19,355 bases of DNA from an uncultured Collinsella sp. (GCA_900551305.1 URVK01000006.1:1-19355); one strand, 5' to 3'. Counted from the first letter of the stretch, positions 8,358-15,388 are shown. Program-made: numbers and translations. Notes: generated by a model from the letters alone, not told the origin.

Positions 8358-8403
8358 TCCCTTGTGGTGGTTCCAAGTGTAAAGCCTTTGCAACCTGCGG
8401 TCG

Positions 8404-8598
8404 TTAGACAAACAGCACGTGCGCGAGCAGTGCGCACACGCACGCCGCGACAAGCACCGTCACCACGATCGAAATCACGCGGTCGGCCATGTCCATGTTG
8501 GCCCGATTCGTAAAGAACCGATCTTCGGCGGCGTCGACGCGCGCCTCACGCACCAGCTCGGTCGCAAAATCGCAACCGTCAAGCACCTTTGCATCCAT
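8404..8598 (-). CDS. Small tail-anchored membrane protein of unknown function
   Basis: 64 residues from ATG 8598, which is preceded by a perfect GGGAGG at 5 nt; the frame extends upstream to a GTG at 8628 but that start lacks such a site. The first ~38 residues are polar and acidic (MDAKVLDGCDFATELVREAR, then VDAAEDRFF). The last ~24 form a single hydrophobic segment (VISIVVTVLVAACVCALLAH...) ending VLFV at the very C-terminus, so a tail-anchored single-pass topology with the N-terminus in the cytoplasm is expected. The stop of kup is 69 nt upstream and kdpD begins 112 nt downstream, all on the same strand. I do not recognise the family. It is longer than KdpF (about 29 residues). A role as an accessory subunit or modulator of Kup or the kinase is inference from position only. 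Confidence 0.7.
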   Translation of the reverse strand: MDAKVLDGCDFATELVREARVDAAEDRFFTNRANMDMADRVISIVVTVLVAACVCALLAHVLFV

Positions 8599-8667
8599 GG
8601 TTTCCTCCCAGGACTCAATCCCCGTCAATACAAACCCGCCCGTTCGCAGGCAAACCTCAAGCGTCGA

Positions 8668-10695
8668 CTACGGCCGCTCGTTGGGGGCCAGGCGCTGCAT
8701 CTTATTCACAGCCTTGAACTTGGTGAACAGCGGCACGTACTCAAAGCTCACGTTGGAGTTCTCCAGGCCGTACCAGCGTGCGGGCGTGCCGGCGGCACGG
8801 CGGATGATGTACTTGAGCGTGATGGCCGTACGCTCGCTCGGCTCCACATCGCTTTCGGGCGCCAGAAGCTTACGAATCAGGACGAACTTGAACGTACCGA
8901 TGTTGCCCGGATCCTTGTAGACCGAGTAGTCATGCGTCTGCGCCGGCAGCTCGCCGGTGGCAGCCAGATCCTGAACGACCTGACGCAGATAGGCATTGAC
9001 GCGCTGGTTAATCTTGTAGCCCAGGTACAGATGCACGCGGAACACGTAGTCGGTGCCGAACGTCTCGACCGAATAGGCAAAGGTGTGCGGTTCGTCCATG
9101 GTCTCGACATTCACAAACCACCAGGCGCGGGCGCGCTTGGGATGCTTGTCCAAGATCGAATAGACGATATCGCGGTCGATGTAGTCGGTATGGGTGTCCT
9201 TGGTCAGGTACACGACGTTGTCGCTCATGCGCTCGTAACGGTCGTCGTCGCGCAGGCGCTTGAGCTGCGGCAGGTAGCTGCGCAGCGGCAGCAGCGTAAA
9301 CTGGCGCTGCTCGACCGCCGGGCCGTTGTACCAGCCCACCCTAATGCCCATGATGAGGGCAGCCATGAGGATGGTGAAATAGCCGCCGTGGAAGAACTTG
9401 GTGAGCGAGCTCACGAAGAAGAAGCCTTCGAGCAAAAGGAAGAAGGCCGCGAAGATCCACGGAGCAACCTTGAGCTTGCGCTCCTCGTGCAGGTAGAAGA
9501 AGAGCAGCAGCGTGGTGCACATCATAGTCAGCGTAATGGCAAGGCCGTACGCGGCTTCCATATGCGCCGAGTTCTGGAACAGCAGCACCACGATGACGCA
9601 GCCTACGAGCATGACGTTGTTGACCATGGGGATGTAGAGCTGGCCCTTGGTCTCGGCAGGGTAGAAGACCTGCATGTGCGGCATGAGGTCCAGACGGCTG
9701 GCCTCGGACACCAGCGAGAATGCGCCGGTGATGAGCGCCTGCGAGGCAATGATGGCCGCGACGGTGGAAAGGCCGACGGCAAACGGGCGCAGACCCGGGG
9801 CGAGCATCTGGTAGAACGGGTTGAGGTCGGCAATGCCCATGAGCTCGGGGTTGGCAGCGTTGTTCATAAGCCAAGCGCCCTGGCCCATATAGGAAAGCAG
9901 CAGGCAGCACTTAACGAACGGCCAGGTAGCGTAGATGTTGCCGCGGCCGACGTGGCCCATGTCGGAGTAGAGCGCCTCGGCACCGGTGGTGGCGAGGAAG
10001 CAACTGCCCAGAATCATGATGCCCGCGTGGTTGTTGGGGCTCAGCAAAAAGGCGATGCCGCGCACCGGGTTGAGGCACAGCAGCACGGCGGGGTGCTGGA
10101 AAACAAAGAACAGACCCGTGCCGCCCAGGAACAGGAACCACAGCGTCATGATGGGGCCAAAGGCGTGACCGATCTTGGCCGTACCGATGCGCTGAACCAA
10201 GAAGAGCACGATGATGATGGCGAGCGTAATGGCGACGACGCGGCCCTGGTCATCGCCCAGCACGGCATGGACCGCCGGGATGGTGCGCAGGCCCTCGATG
10301 GCCGTGGTAACGGTAACGGCCGGCGTCAGGATGCCGTCGGCGAGCAGCGCGGCGCCACCCAGCATGGCGGGGATGATAAGCCACTTGCCGCAGCGCTTGA
10401 CCAGGCTGTACAGGGCAAAGATACCGCCCTCGCCATGGTTATCGGCGCGCAGCGAGATGAGCACATACTTGATGGTGGTCAGCAACGTGACCGTCCACAC
10501 GACAAGGGAGAGCGCGCCGAGCACGAACTCCTCCGTGACGCTTCCGATGCCGCCGTTGCCGGCAACGAGCGCCTTGGTTACATACATGGGGCTGGTGCCG
10601 ATATCGCCGTACACCACGCCCAGCGTGACGAGCATCGCCGAGATGCTCACAGGAATCGCAGCGTGCGAAGCTGCCTCCTTGGCCTTTTGTTCCAT
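8668..10695 (-). CDS. kup: Kup/HAK/KUP-family potassium uptake transporter
   Basis: 675 residues from ATG 10695, with GGGAGG 10 nt upstream; a TTG at 10713 in frame overlaps that site and is less likely. The N-terminus has the family signature VVYGDIGTSPMYV, followed by about 12 membrane segments up to ~residue 455 (ILTPAVTV, TGAEALYSDMGH, QALITGAFSL), then a C-terminal cytoplasmic domain of about 200 residues (RMSDNVVYLTK, NIGTFKFVLIRKLL). Kup is a proton-coupled K+ importer of the cytoplasmic membrane. The length is normal for the family, with a longer C-terminal domain than the shortest members. It leads a same-strand set: kup, small membrane protein, kdpD, kdpE. A clear -10 box lies upstream. 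Confidence 0.95.
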   Translation of the reverse strand: MEQKAKEAASHAAIPVSISAMLVTLGVVYGDIGTSPMYVTKALVAGNGGIGSVTEEFVLGALSLVVWTVTLLTTIKYVLISLRADNHGEGGIFALYSLVKRCGKWLIIPAMLGGAALLADGILTPAVTVTTAIEGLRTIPAVHAVLGDDQGRVVAITLAIIIVLFLVQRIGTAKIGHAFGPIMTLWFLFLGGTGLFFVFQHPAVLLCLNPVRGIAFLLSPNNHAGIMILGSCFLATTGAEALYSDMGHVGRGNIYATWPFVKCCLLLSYMGQGAWLMNNAANPELMGIADLNPFYQMLAPGLRPFAVGLSTVAAIIASQALITGAFSLVSEASRLDLMPHMQVFYPAETKGQLYIPMVNNVMLVGCVIVVLLFQNSAHMEAAYGLAITLTMMCTTLLLFFYLHEERKLKVAPWIFAAFFLLLEGFFFVSSLTKFFHGGYFTILMAALIMGIRVGWYNGPAVEQRQFTLLPLRSYLPQLKRLRDDDRYERMSDNVVYLTKDTHTDYIDRDIVYSILDKHPKRARAWWFVNVETMDEPHTFAYSVETFGTDYVFRVHLYLGYKINQRVNAYLRQVVQDLAATGELPAQTHDYSVYKDPGNIGTFKFVLIRKLLAPESDVEPSERTAITLKYIIRRAAGTPARWYGLENSNVSFEYVPLFTKFKAVNKMQRLAPNERP

Positions 10696-10730
10696 AAGCC
10701 GGTTTCCTCCCAACTTTAATGTTCGAAGGA

Positions 10731-10736
10731 ATTATA
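10731..10736 (-). promoter_or_regulatory. -10 element (TATAAT) of the kup promoter
   Basis: A consensus TATAAT on the minus strand lies 35 nt before the kup start codon; a weak TTCAAA lies 15 nt further upstream. The implied leader is only about 30 nt, so there is no room for a c-di-AMP (ydaO-type) riboswitch between this promoter and kup. Confidence 0.55.
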
Positions 10737-10824
10737 GGTAATCGGCCCATGTTTGAATGGCACTGTTTTCCCAGCTAGATAAACATTTATACGGCCTTTA
10801 AGCCACCTCGGCGATATGGAATGT

Positions 10825-10847
10825 GACAAAGGGACTGTCTCTTTGTC
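10825..10847. repeat. Short REP-like palindrome downstream of the nitroreductase gene
   Basis: GACAAAGGGA (10825-10834) and TCTCTTTGTC (10838-10847) pair at 9 of 10 positions with a 3-nt loop. It lies 7 nt beyond the nitroreductase stop. No T-tract follows on either strand. Its CAAAGGGAC...TTTG core resembles the hairpin at 8321-8357. Confidence 0.5.
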
Positions 10848-10854
10848 GCATCCG

Positions 10855-11703
10855 TCATTTTCCGAGCCAATTTTTGAACCACCACTCCATGGAGCGGCTC
10901 ATCTCGGCCATAAAGGGACTCGTGTGCTTGCGGGTATAGATGTCCACGACGCGCTCCCCCACCACGCGGGCATGCGGACGGAACATCGCGTCCATCTCGG
11001 CTACCTGCGCGTCCATAGTCGCAGCATCGGCGCGGCAGTAGCGCTCCTCGTGCACCAGGTTCACCACGGGATGCGCAATGGCCGGACGCTCCTTACGGGG
11101 CGTGCCGATGATGAGCATCGACAGCGGCATGGTATACGGAGGCAGATCGAGCAGCTCGGCCACTTCCTCGGCATTCTCGACGATATCACCGATGTAGCAG
11201 CTCCCCAGGCCCAGGGCCTCGGCGGCGACCACGGCGTTTTGCGCAGCGATCACGGCGTCCTGGGCCGCGATGGCAAAGTCACCCAAACCCGGTGCACGGC
11301 GGGGCGCCTTGCCCGTGCGCTCGACAAACTCGGGCTCAAAGCAGCCCACGTGCTCAAACAGATCGATCCACTTGGCATAGTCGACCACAAATATAAGTGC
11401 CCAGGGCGCCTTGGCGATCATGGGCTGGTGGTCGCACAGGTCGGCCAGACGATCCAGCGTAGCCTGCTCGCGAATGCTCACGATGGAATACATCATCATG
11501 GCGCCCGCCGACGGCGCGCGACTCGCCGCATGCAAAATTGCCGCCCGCTGCTCGTCGGTCACCGCCACGGGACGGTCGTCGTCATCACGCGCGAAGGCAC
11601 GCGTGGAGGAACGGTGCTCCAACGTGTCCAGCACCGCATTGCCCGTCGTCTCGACCGGATAGCCGTTCGTATCCACAGCCTTGGTGCAAACCTGCTCGTT
11701 CAT
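10855..11703 (-). CDS. Nitroreductase-family flavoprotein
   Basis: 282 residues from ATG 11703, preceded by GATGAGG at a short distance. The N-terminus carries the FMN-phosphate-binding pattern HRSSTRAF (residues 30-37), then ASRAPSAGAMMMYSI, and later GLGSCYIGDIVENAEEVAEL and a LIIGTPRKERP segment, as in NfsA/FRP-like oxidoreductases. These are cytoplasmic FMN enzymes, usually homodimers, that use NAD(P)H to reduce quinones, nitro compounds or flavins. The C-terminal ~75 residues (YCRADAATMDAQVAEMDAMF onward, ending WWFKNWLGK) are a helical extension beyond the core. The true substrate is not visible. It is transcribed toward kup but ends 160 nt before it, with a kup promoter in between, so it is probably an independent unit. 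Confidence 0.92.
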   Translation of the reverse strand: MNEQVCTKAVDTNGYPVETTGNAVLDTLEHRSSTRAFARDDDDRPVAVTDEQRAAILHAASRAPSAGAMMMYSIVSIREQATLDRLADLCDHQPMIAKAPWALIFVVDYAKWIDLFEHVGCFEPEFVERTGKAPRRAPGLGDFAIAAQDAVIAAQNAVVAAEALGLGSCYIGDIVENAEEVAELLDLPPYTMPLSMLIIGTPRKERPAIAHPVVNLVHEERYCRADAATMDAQVAEMDAMFRPHARVVGERVVDIYTRKHTSPFMAEMSRSMEWWFKNWLGK

Positions 11704-11722
11704 CGCCTCATCCTCGCTAATT

Positions 11723-11751
11723 CTTTAAGAAGCCTTTACGTTTCCGTGTAA
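11723..11751 (-). promoter_or_regulatory. Candidate promoter of the nitroreductase gene
   Basis: Minus-strand TTACAC (11746-11751), a 17-nt spacer, and TTAAAG (11723-11728), 20 nt before the start codon. The boxes are imperfect. The rest of the divergent gap (11704-11916) shows no gene and I could not place a convincing promoter for the plus-strand gene. Confidence 0.3.
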
Positions 11752-11916
11752 TTCCCGTCCATTATCGCGCAGGTCGCCACTACATTGCGCCACACCGCCA
11801 CACGTGCGCGTTAATATGGCTGGTTGTTGTGCGCAGACACCAATTGCAGCGCATATCTTGGTAACAATCGGGTAAACCCCCGCTTTCGTACGTTTTAGTT
11901 TGTGAGGAGTCTCAGC

Positions 11917-14214
11917 ATGTTCGCTGCCGCCATCTCGCTCGTCGGTCTTGCGGCGACCGTCTACCTTGTCTTGCGCGAGGCCAAGGCCATTCGCGCTCAG
12001 TCGGGCACCGTTGCCAAAAGCGCTCTTGGGTGGAGCGTCGCCTTCGGCCTGTTCCAGGTCTTTTTGACTATTTGGGGCGCCGTGGGCCTCGTCGCTCAAA
12101 ACGAGCCGCTCGCCTTTGTGATGCTCATCCTGACCAACGCCATCCTCACCGGCTGCGCTTGGGCCAGCATCGCACGCGACCGCATCGCCCCGCGCGTCTT
12201 TGCGTTCGCCGCGCCCGACGCCCCCGCCCCCACCGGCAAGCTCGCCCGCCTGCGCGGCGCCTTTGTGGGCAAACCGCTCGTCGCCGCCGTCCTGTGCCTG
12301 CTGCTCGCCGGCGTCTTTGCGCTGCTGGGCATGGAGGTATCGTCCAACCACGACTTTACCTGGGTCTACCCCCTGTGCATCCTGCTCGAGTGGGCCATCA
12401 TCACCACGCTCATGGTCGGCTTGTTCTTCCTATTCCAGCGCCACGGCGCAGCCCCCGCGGTCCTGGCCTTTGCCCTCTTTATCCTGGGCATTGCCGAGTT
12501 CTTCGTTATCACGTTTAAGTCCATGCCCATCCAGCCGGGCGACCTTTCGGCCATCTCCACCGCCGCCGCGGTCGCCGGCACCGGCTACACCTTCTCCATC
12601 TCGCTGTTCTGCGGGCTGTCCATGGGCTTTACCGCCATCGCCATGCTGCTGTGCGAGTACGCTGGCCTGGTGGCACCGCACCGTCAGAAGGGCGCCGCCA
12701 ACGCCAAGCGCATGCTGCTCACCAACCTGCTCGTGGCCGTGCTGTGCCTGGGCGGTGTGACCGCGCATGTTACGCTCATCGACTACTACAACACTCTCGG
12801 CATCACCGTCTACACCTGGCGTCCGCTCGAGAGCTACTGGCGCGAGGGCTACCTGCCTGCCTTTATTAGTGCGGCACAGTCCATCAAGCCGCCCAAACCC
12901 GCCGACTACTCCGTCGACGATGCCAAGGCCACGCTCAAAAAGTACGCCAAGGCCTACGACAAGTCCGACGCGGCCAAGAGCGACGAGCGCGCCGCCGCCC
13001 AGGAGCAGTTCGACAGCGAGAAGCCCACGGTCATCGCCATCATGAACGAGACGTTCTCGGATCTGTCGATCTACCAGAACATGCGCGCCGGCTACGAGGG
13101 TCCGCAGTACTTTAAGAGCCTGTCCGACTGCCTCAGCCGCGGCAAGCTCTACGTGAGCGCCTACGGCGGCCCCGCCAATACCGAGTTTGAGTTTATGACC
13201 GGCAACTCCATGGCCAACCTGGGCTCGGGCGTGTACCCCTACACCATCTACAACATGGAAACGACCGGGAACCTGGCAGAGCAGTTCAAATCGCTCGGCT
13301 ATTCCACCACGGCTATGCACCCCAATCACGCAACCAACTGGAACCGCGAGAACGTCTACAAGGACTTTGGCTTTGACCAGTTCCTGTCCATCAACGATTT
13401 CCAGGGAGCCGACACCTTGCGCGGCATGGTGACCGACCAGGCTACCTACGACAAGATTCTTGAGCTGCTCGACCAGAACGCCGATCCGCAGTTTATCTTC
13501 GACGTGACCATGCAGAACCACTCGGGCTACGATACGGGTCTGCTGCCGGTCGACAAGCAGATGCACCTCAACATCGACACGACCGATCTGGACGCCAAGA
13601 CCGTCGAGGACGGCACGCTCTCCGATGTCGACGAGTATGTCTCGTGCATCGAGCAGTCCGACCAGGCGCTTCGCTACTTCCTCAACGCCCTGAGCAAGCT
13701 CGACCGTAAGGTGGTCGTGGTGTTCTGGGGCGACCACCAGCCGTTCTTCCCGTCCAAGTTCAACGATAAGTGGTTTACCGGCGAAGACGATGCCACGCAT
13801 CAGGAGCGCCTGTGGCAGACCGACTACATCATTTGGGCTAACTACGACGTTGCCGGTTGCGACCAGACGAGCGAGGTCGACGACCTGTCCACCAACTACC
13901 TGTCCACCCAGCTTATGCAGCTGATCGGCGCCCCGCTTTCCGACTACCAGAAGGCGCACATGACGCTGCGCGAGTCGCTGCCCGCTATCAACTCGGTGGG
14001 CTACGAGGACGCCAGCCTGCGCTGGGCGCTTTCCTCCAACGTCACCGGTGACGACGCCGATGCCGCAGCCGCCACCAAGGCGCGCGAAGATTACGCCAAG
14101 ATGCAGTACTACGAGATGTTCCGCGACGGCAAGAACGTGTACACCGAGCACTTCCAGACCGAGGCCAACGAGACCGACCCCAACCTGGCACCGGGTACGA
14201 CCAAGATCAAGTAG
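11917..14214 (+). CDS. LtaS-like membrane sulfatase / glycerol-phosphate transferase
   Basis: 765 residues from ATG 11917, which has GAGGAG 7 nt upstream; an in-frame GTG at 11902 overlaps that site and is rejected. The first ~300 residues hold about eight membrane segments (for example LVAAVLCLLLAGVFALLGM). The extracellular sulfatase-fold domain begins near residue 368. Catalytic positions expected of LTA synthases are present: Glu378 (IMNETFSD), nucleophile Thr422 (GGPANTEFEF) and Asp606-His607 (FWGDHQPFFP). Also seen are MHPNHATNWNRENVYKDFGF and TMQNHSGYDTG. Such enzymes move glycerol phosphate (or related groups) from lipids to surface polymers. The membrane part is larger than the five segments of classical LtaS, so the acceptor may differ from poly-glycerol-phosphate LTA. 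No partner gene is adjacent. Confidence 0.9.
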   Translation: MFAAAISLVGLAATVYLVLREAKAIRAQSGTVAKSALGWSVAFGLFQVFLTIWGAVGLVAQNEPLAFVMLILTNAILTGCAWASIARDRIAPRVFAFAAPDAPAPTGKLARLRGAFVGKPLVAAVLCLLLAGVFALLGMEVSSNHDFTWVYPLCILLEWAIITTLMVGLFFLFQRHGAAPAVLAFALFILGIAEFFVITFKSMPIQPGDLSAISTAAAVAGTGYTFSISLFCGLSMGFTAIAMLLCEYAGLVAPHRQKGAANAKRMLLTNLLVAVLCLGGVTAHVTLIDYYNTLGITVYTWRPLESYWREGYLPAFISAAQSIKPPKPADYSVDDAKATLKKYAKAYDKSDAAKSDERAAAQEQFDSEKPTVIAIMNETFSDLSIYQNMRAGYEGPQYFKSLSDCLSRGKLYVSAYGGPANTEFEFMTGNSMANLGSGVYPYTIYNMETTGNLAEQFKSLGYSTTAMHPNHATNWNRENVYKDFGFDQFLSINDFQGADTLRGMVTDQATYDKILELLDQNADPQFIFDVTMQNHSGYDTGLLPVDKQMHLNIDTTDLDAKTVEDGTLSDVDEYVSCIEQSDQALRYFLNALSKLDRKVVVVFWGDHQPFFPSKFNDKWFTGEDDATHQERLWQTDYIIWANYDVAGCDQTSEVDDLSTNYLSTQLMQLIGAPLSDYQKAHMTLRESLPAINSVGYEDASLRWALSSNVTGDDADAAAATKAREDYAKMQYYEMFRDGKNVYTEHFQTEANETDPNLAPGTTKIK

Positions 14215-14241
14215 CGACTAGCTGCGAGTTCATAACTGAAA

Positions 14242-14371
14242 CGTCTGTCCGGGCGGAGGCATATAAGGTTCCCTGCTCGGACAGTCCTGCGCAAGACGAA
14301 GGCCACATTAAGTGGCCTCCTTTGCGTGCGGAACTCGCGATGAACCTTACATACCTCCGCCCGGACAGACG
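14242..14371. repeat. 130-bp element bounded by 30-bp inverted repeats
   Basis: Arms at 14242-14271 and 14342-14371 are inverted copies matching at 28 of 30 positions (CGTCTGTCCGGGCGGAGG shared exactly, then AT, TAAGGTTC). A smaller offset pair, GCGAGTTC (14224-14231) and GAACTCGC (14331-14338), overlaps the same region. The centre contains the AGGCCAC/GTGGCCT hairpin at 14300-14318. No coding sequence fits inside. It starts 27 nt after the LtaS-like gene stop. Confidence 0.75.
14300..14318 (+). terminator. Weak terminator-like hairpin inside the 130-bp element
   Basis: AGGCCAC (14300-14306) pairs with GTGGCCT (14312-14318) around a 5-nt loop. Only CCTTTG follows, so T-richness is poor. It shares its stem core with the stronger hairpin at 14428-14450. 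Confidence 0.35.
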
Positions 14372-14427
14372 CCCTGTTGTTGGAGCGTGGCTTGTCATAG
14401 GGGTATCCGCAACATATATAAGTTGAA

Positions 14428-14450
14428 GGCCACGTCATGTGGCTTTTTTT
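14428..14450 (+). terminator. Rho-independent terminator, plus strand
   Basis: GGCCAC (14428-14433) pairs with GTGGCT (14439-14444, one G-T pair) around GTCAT and runs directly into seven T (14444-14450). It lies 214 nt beyond the LtaS-like gene stop and is the first convincing intrinsic terminator for that transcript. Confidence 0.75.
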
Positions 14451-14456
14451 GCATCC

Positions 14457-14600
14457 GGAAACCGTGTCCCAGAATTCACGTCCGGAATGGGATGCTGTTT
14501 CCGCTTGTGGCTCCGTTGGGAAACTGCATCCCACTCCAAAGGCAAATTCTGGGACGCACTTTCCGAAACCCCATCCATCCGGAAAGCCCGTCCCACTCTG
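14457..14600. repeat. Five ~20-bp units in alternating orientation (nested inverted repeats)
   Basis: Units share GGAAA, four or five variable bases, TCCCA. Positions: 14457-14477 (+, GGAAACCGTGTCCCAGAATT), 14484-14502 (-, GGAAACAGCATCCCATTCC), 14519-14537 (+, GGAAACTGCATCCCACTCC), 14544-14564 (-, GGAAAGTGCGTCCCAGAATT), 14581-14600 (+, GGAAAGCCCGTCCCACTCTG). The first and fourth, and the second and third, pair as outer and inner stems (inner 17 of 19 positions) of one 108-nt hairpin. A possible degenerate sixth copy is at 14661. The rest of 14601-14706 shows only a weak GGGGTG/CACCCC stem (14653-14675). Confidence 0.7.
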
Positions 14601-14707
14601 AATACATCCAGCGAACATATGCGAGCGTGTTGTCCAGAACGGCCTCGTCATCGGGGTGATGGAAAATGCCACCCCAAACGCTTGCCACGGAGCGACCTCG
14701 TGTCAAG

Positions 14708-14735
14708 AAAAAAGCCTCGAGAATCTCGAGGCTTT
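14708..14735 (-). terminator. Rho-independent terminator of the flavodoxin-like gene
   Basis: AAAGCCTCGAG (14711-14721) pairs perfectly with CTCGAGGCTTT (14725-14735), loop AAT. On the minus strand the stem runs into six T (complement of A 14708-14713). It lies 42 nt beyond the stop of the flavodoxin-like gene. Confidence 0.88.
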
Positions 14736-14777
14736 CACGTTTGTACGATTGAACGCGCGGCACCGCGAACGGCGAAG

Positions 14778-15329
14778 CTACTCCCCCAGCACGGCCTTTT
14801 TGGCGGCTGCGGCCATGTTATCCAGATCTTCCTTGGTGGGATGGTCCTTCGCGGCAACCCAGTTGTCGAGCAGCATCTTATAGCGCGCGTTGTCGGGATC
14901 TTGCTCGAGCATGGCCTCGTAGCGCTGCTTGACCGCGGGGCCCATCTTGCCCTGGCACATCGCCCAGCCCGCAAGCTCGGCATCCCCAGCCAAATTAGAA
15001 GTTACGCGATCAATAATCTGCTGGTAATAGCTCTGGTCGGCGCCAAAACCGCAGGTGCCAAACAGGAAGACGCGCTTGCCGTGCAAAGCGGAGAGCAACG
15101 CCGCGACCGAAGGTGTGCACGCGCCCTTGTCGCACCAAAAACCGACGAGCACCGTGTCGGCCGCGCAGGCGCCCTGCGCCTCGAGCGCAACCTGATCTGC
15201 ATCCGCATCGTCGCTCAACGCCGCGGCATGGACAAAATCAACACCCGCAGCCTGCAGAGCGCGCTTGATCGCGCCCGAAACCATCCTGGTATTACCGCTC
15301 TTGCTGTTAACCACCAAAGAGCACGTCAT
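14778..15329 (-). CDS. Flavodoxin-like protein (possibly BilS-type)
   Basis: 183 residues from ATG 15329; an in-frame GTG at 15335 lies only 4 nt from the GAGG site, so the ATG (10-nt spacing) is preferred with modest confidence. The N-terminal strand and phosphate loop LVVNSKSGNTRMVSG match the flavodoxin FMN-phosphate site. Then come DTVLVGFWCDKGACTPSVAA and KRVFLFGTCGFGAD, where flavodoxins contact the isoalloxazine ring. The C-terminal part (MCQGKMGPAVKQRYEAML, then LDNWVAAKDHPTKEDL) is helical. It is a predicted cytoplasmic FMN electron carrier or flavodoxin-like oxidoreductase. The C-terminal pattern reminds me of BilS, the flavodoxin partner of bilirubin reductase BilR, but no BilR-like gene is here and this is recollection, not a search. 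It has its own promoter candidate and terminator, so it is likely monocistronic. Confidence 0.85.
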   Translation of the reverse strand: MTCSLVVNSKSGNTRMVSGAIKRALQAAGVDFVHAAALSDDADADQVALEAQGACAADTVLVGFWCDKGACTPSVAALLSALHGKRVFLFGTCGFGADQSYYQQIIDRVTSNLAGDAELAGWAMCQGKMGPAVKQRYEAMLEQDPDNARYKMLLDNWVAAKDHPTKEDLDNMAAAAKKAVLGE

Positions 15330-15388
15330 AGTCACGTTGCCTCGTTTCCCCCAAAACTAAAGCCACTATTGCAATTTATTAGATGAAT

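Noticed and set aside
8419..10719. 766-codon open frame on the plus strand, antisense to kup
   Set aside because: Its translation is His/Gln/Asp/Arg-rich with no membrane or known motif, as expected when the GC-rich codons of kup are read on the opposite strand. Kup itself is unmistakable.
10696..10760. c-di-AMP (ydaO-type) riboswitch before kup
   Set aside because: A TATAAT lies 35 nt before the start codon, leaving no room for the ~100-nt aptamer downstream of it.
12430..14151. 573-codon minus-strand open frame under the LtaS-like gene
   Set aside because: It has a low-complexity Val/Gly/Leu/Asp composition typical of antisense reading of GC-rich codons, and it overlaps a well-supported gene.
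14457..14600. CRISPR array
   Set aside because: The repeats alternate in orientation, differ from each other, and spacers are only 6-16 nt; no cas gene is near.
14439..15386. 315-codon plus-strand open frame covering the repeat region and the flavodoxin-like gene
   Set aside because: The first part translates the alternating repeats and the terminator; the rest is antisense to the flavodoxin-like gene. There is no Shine-Dalgarno and no domain.
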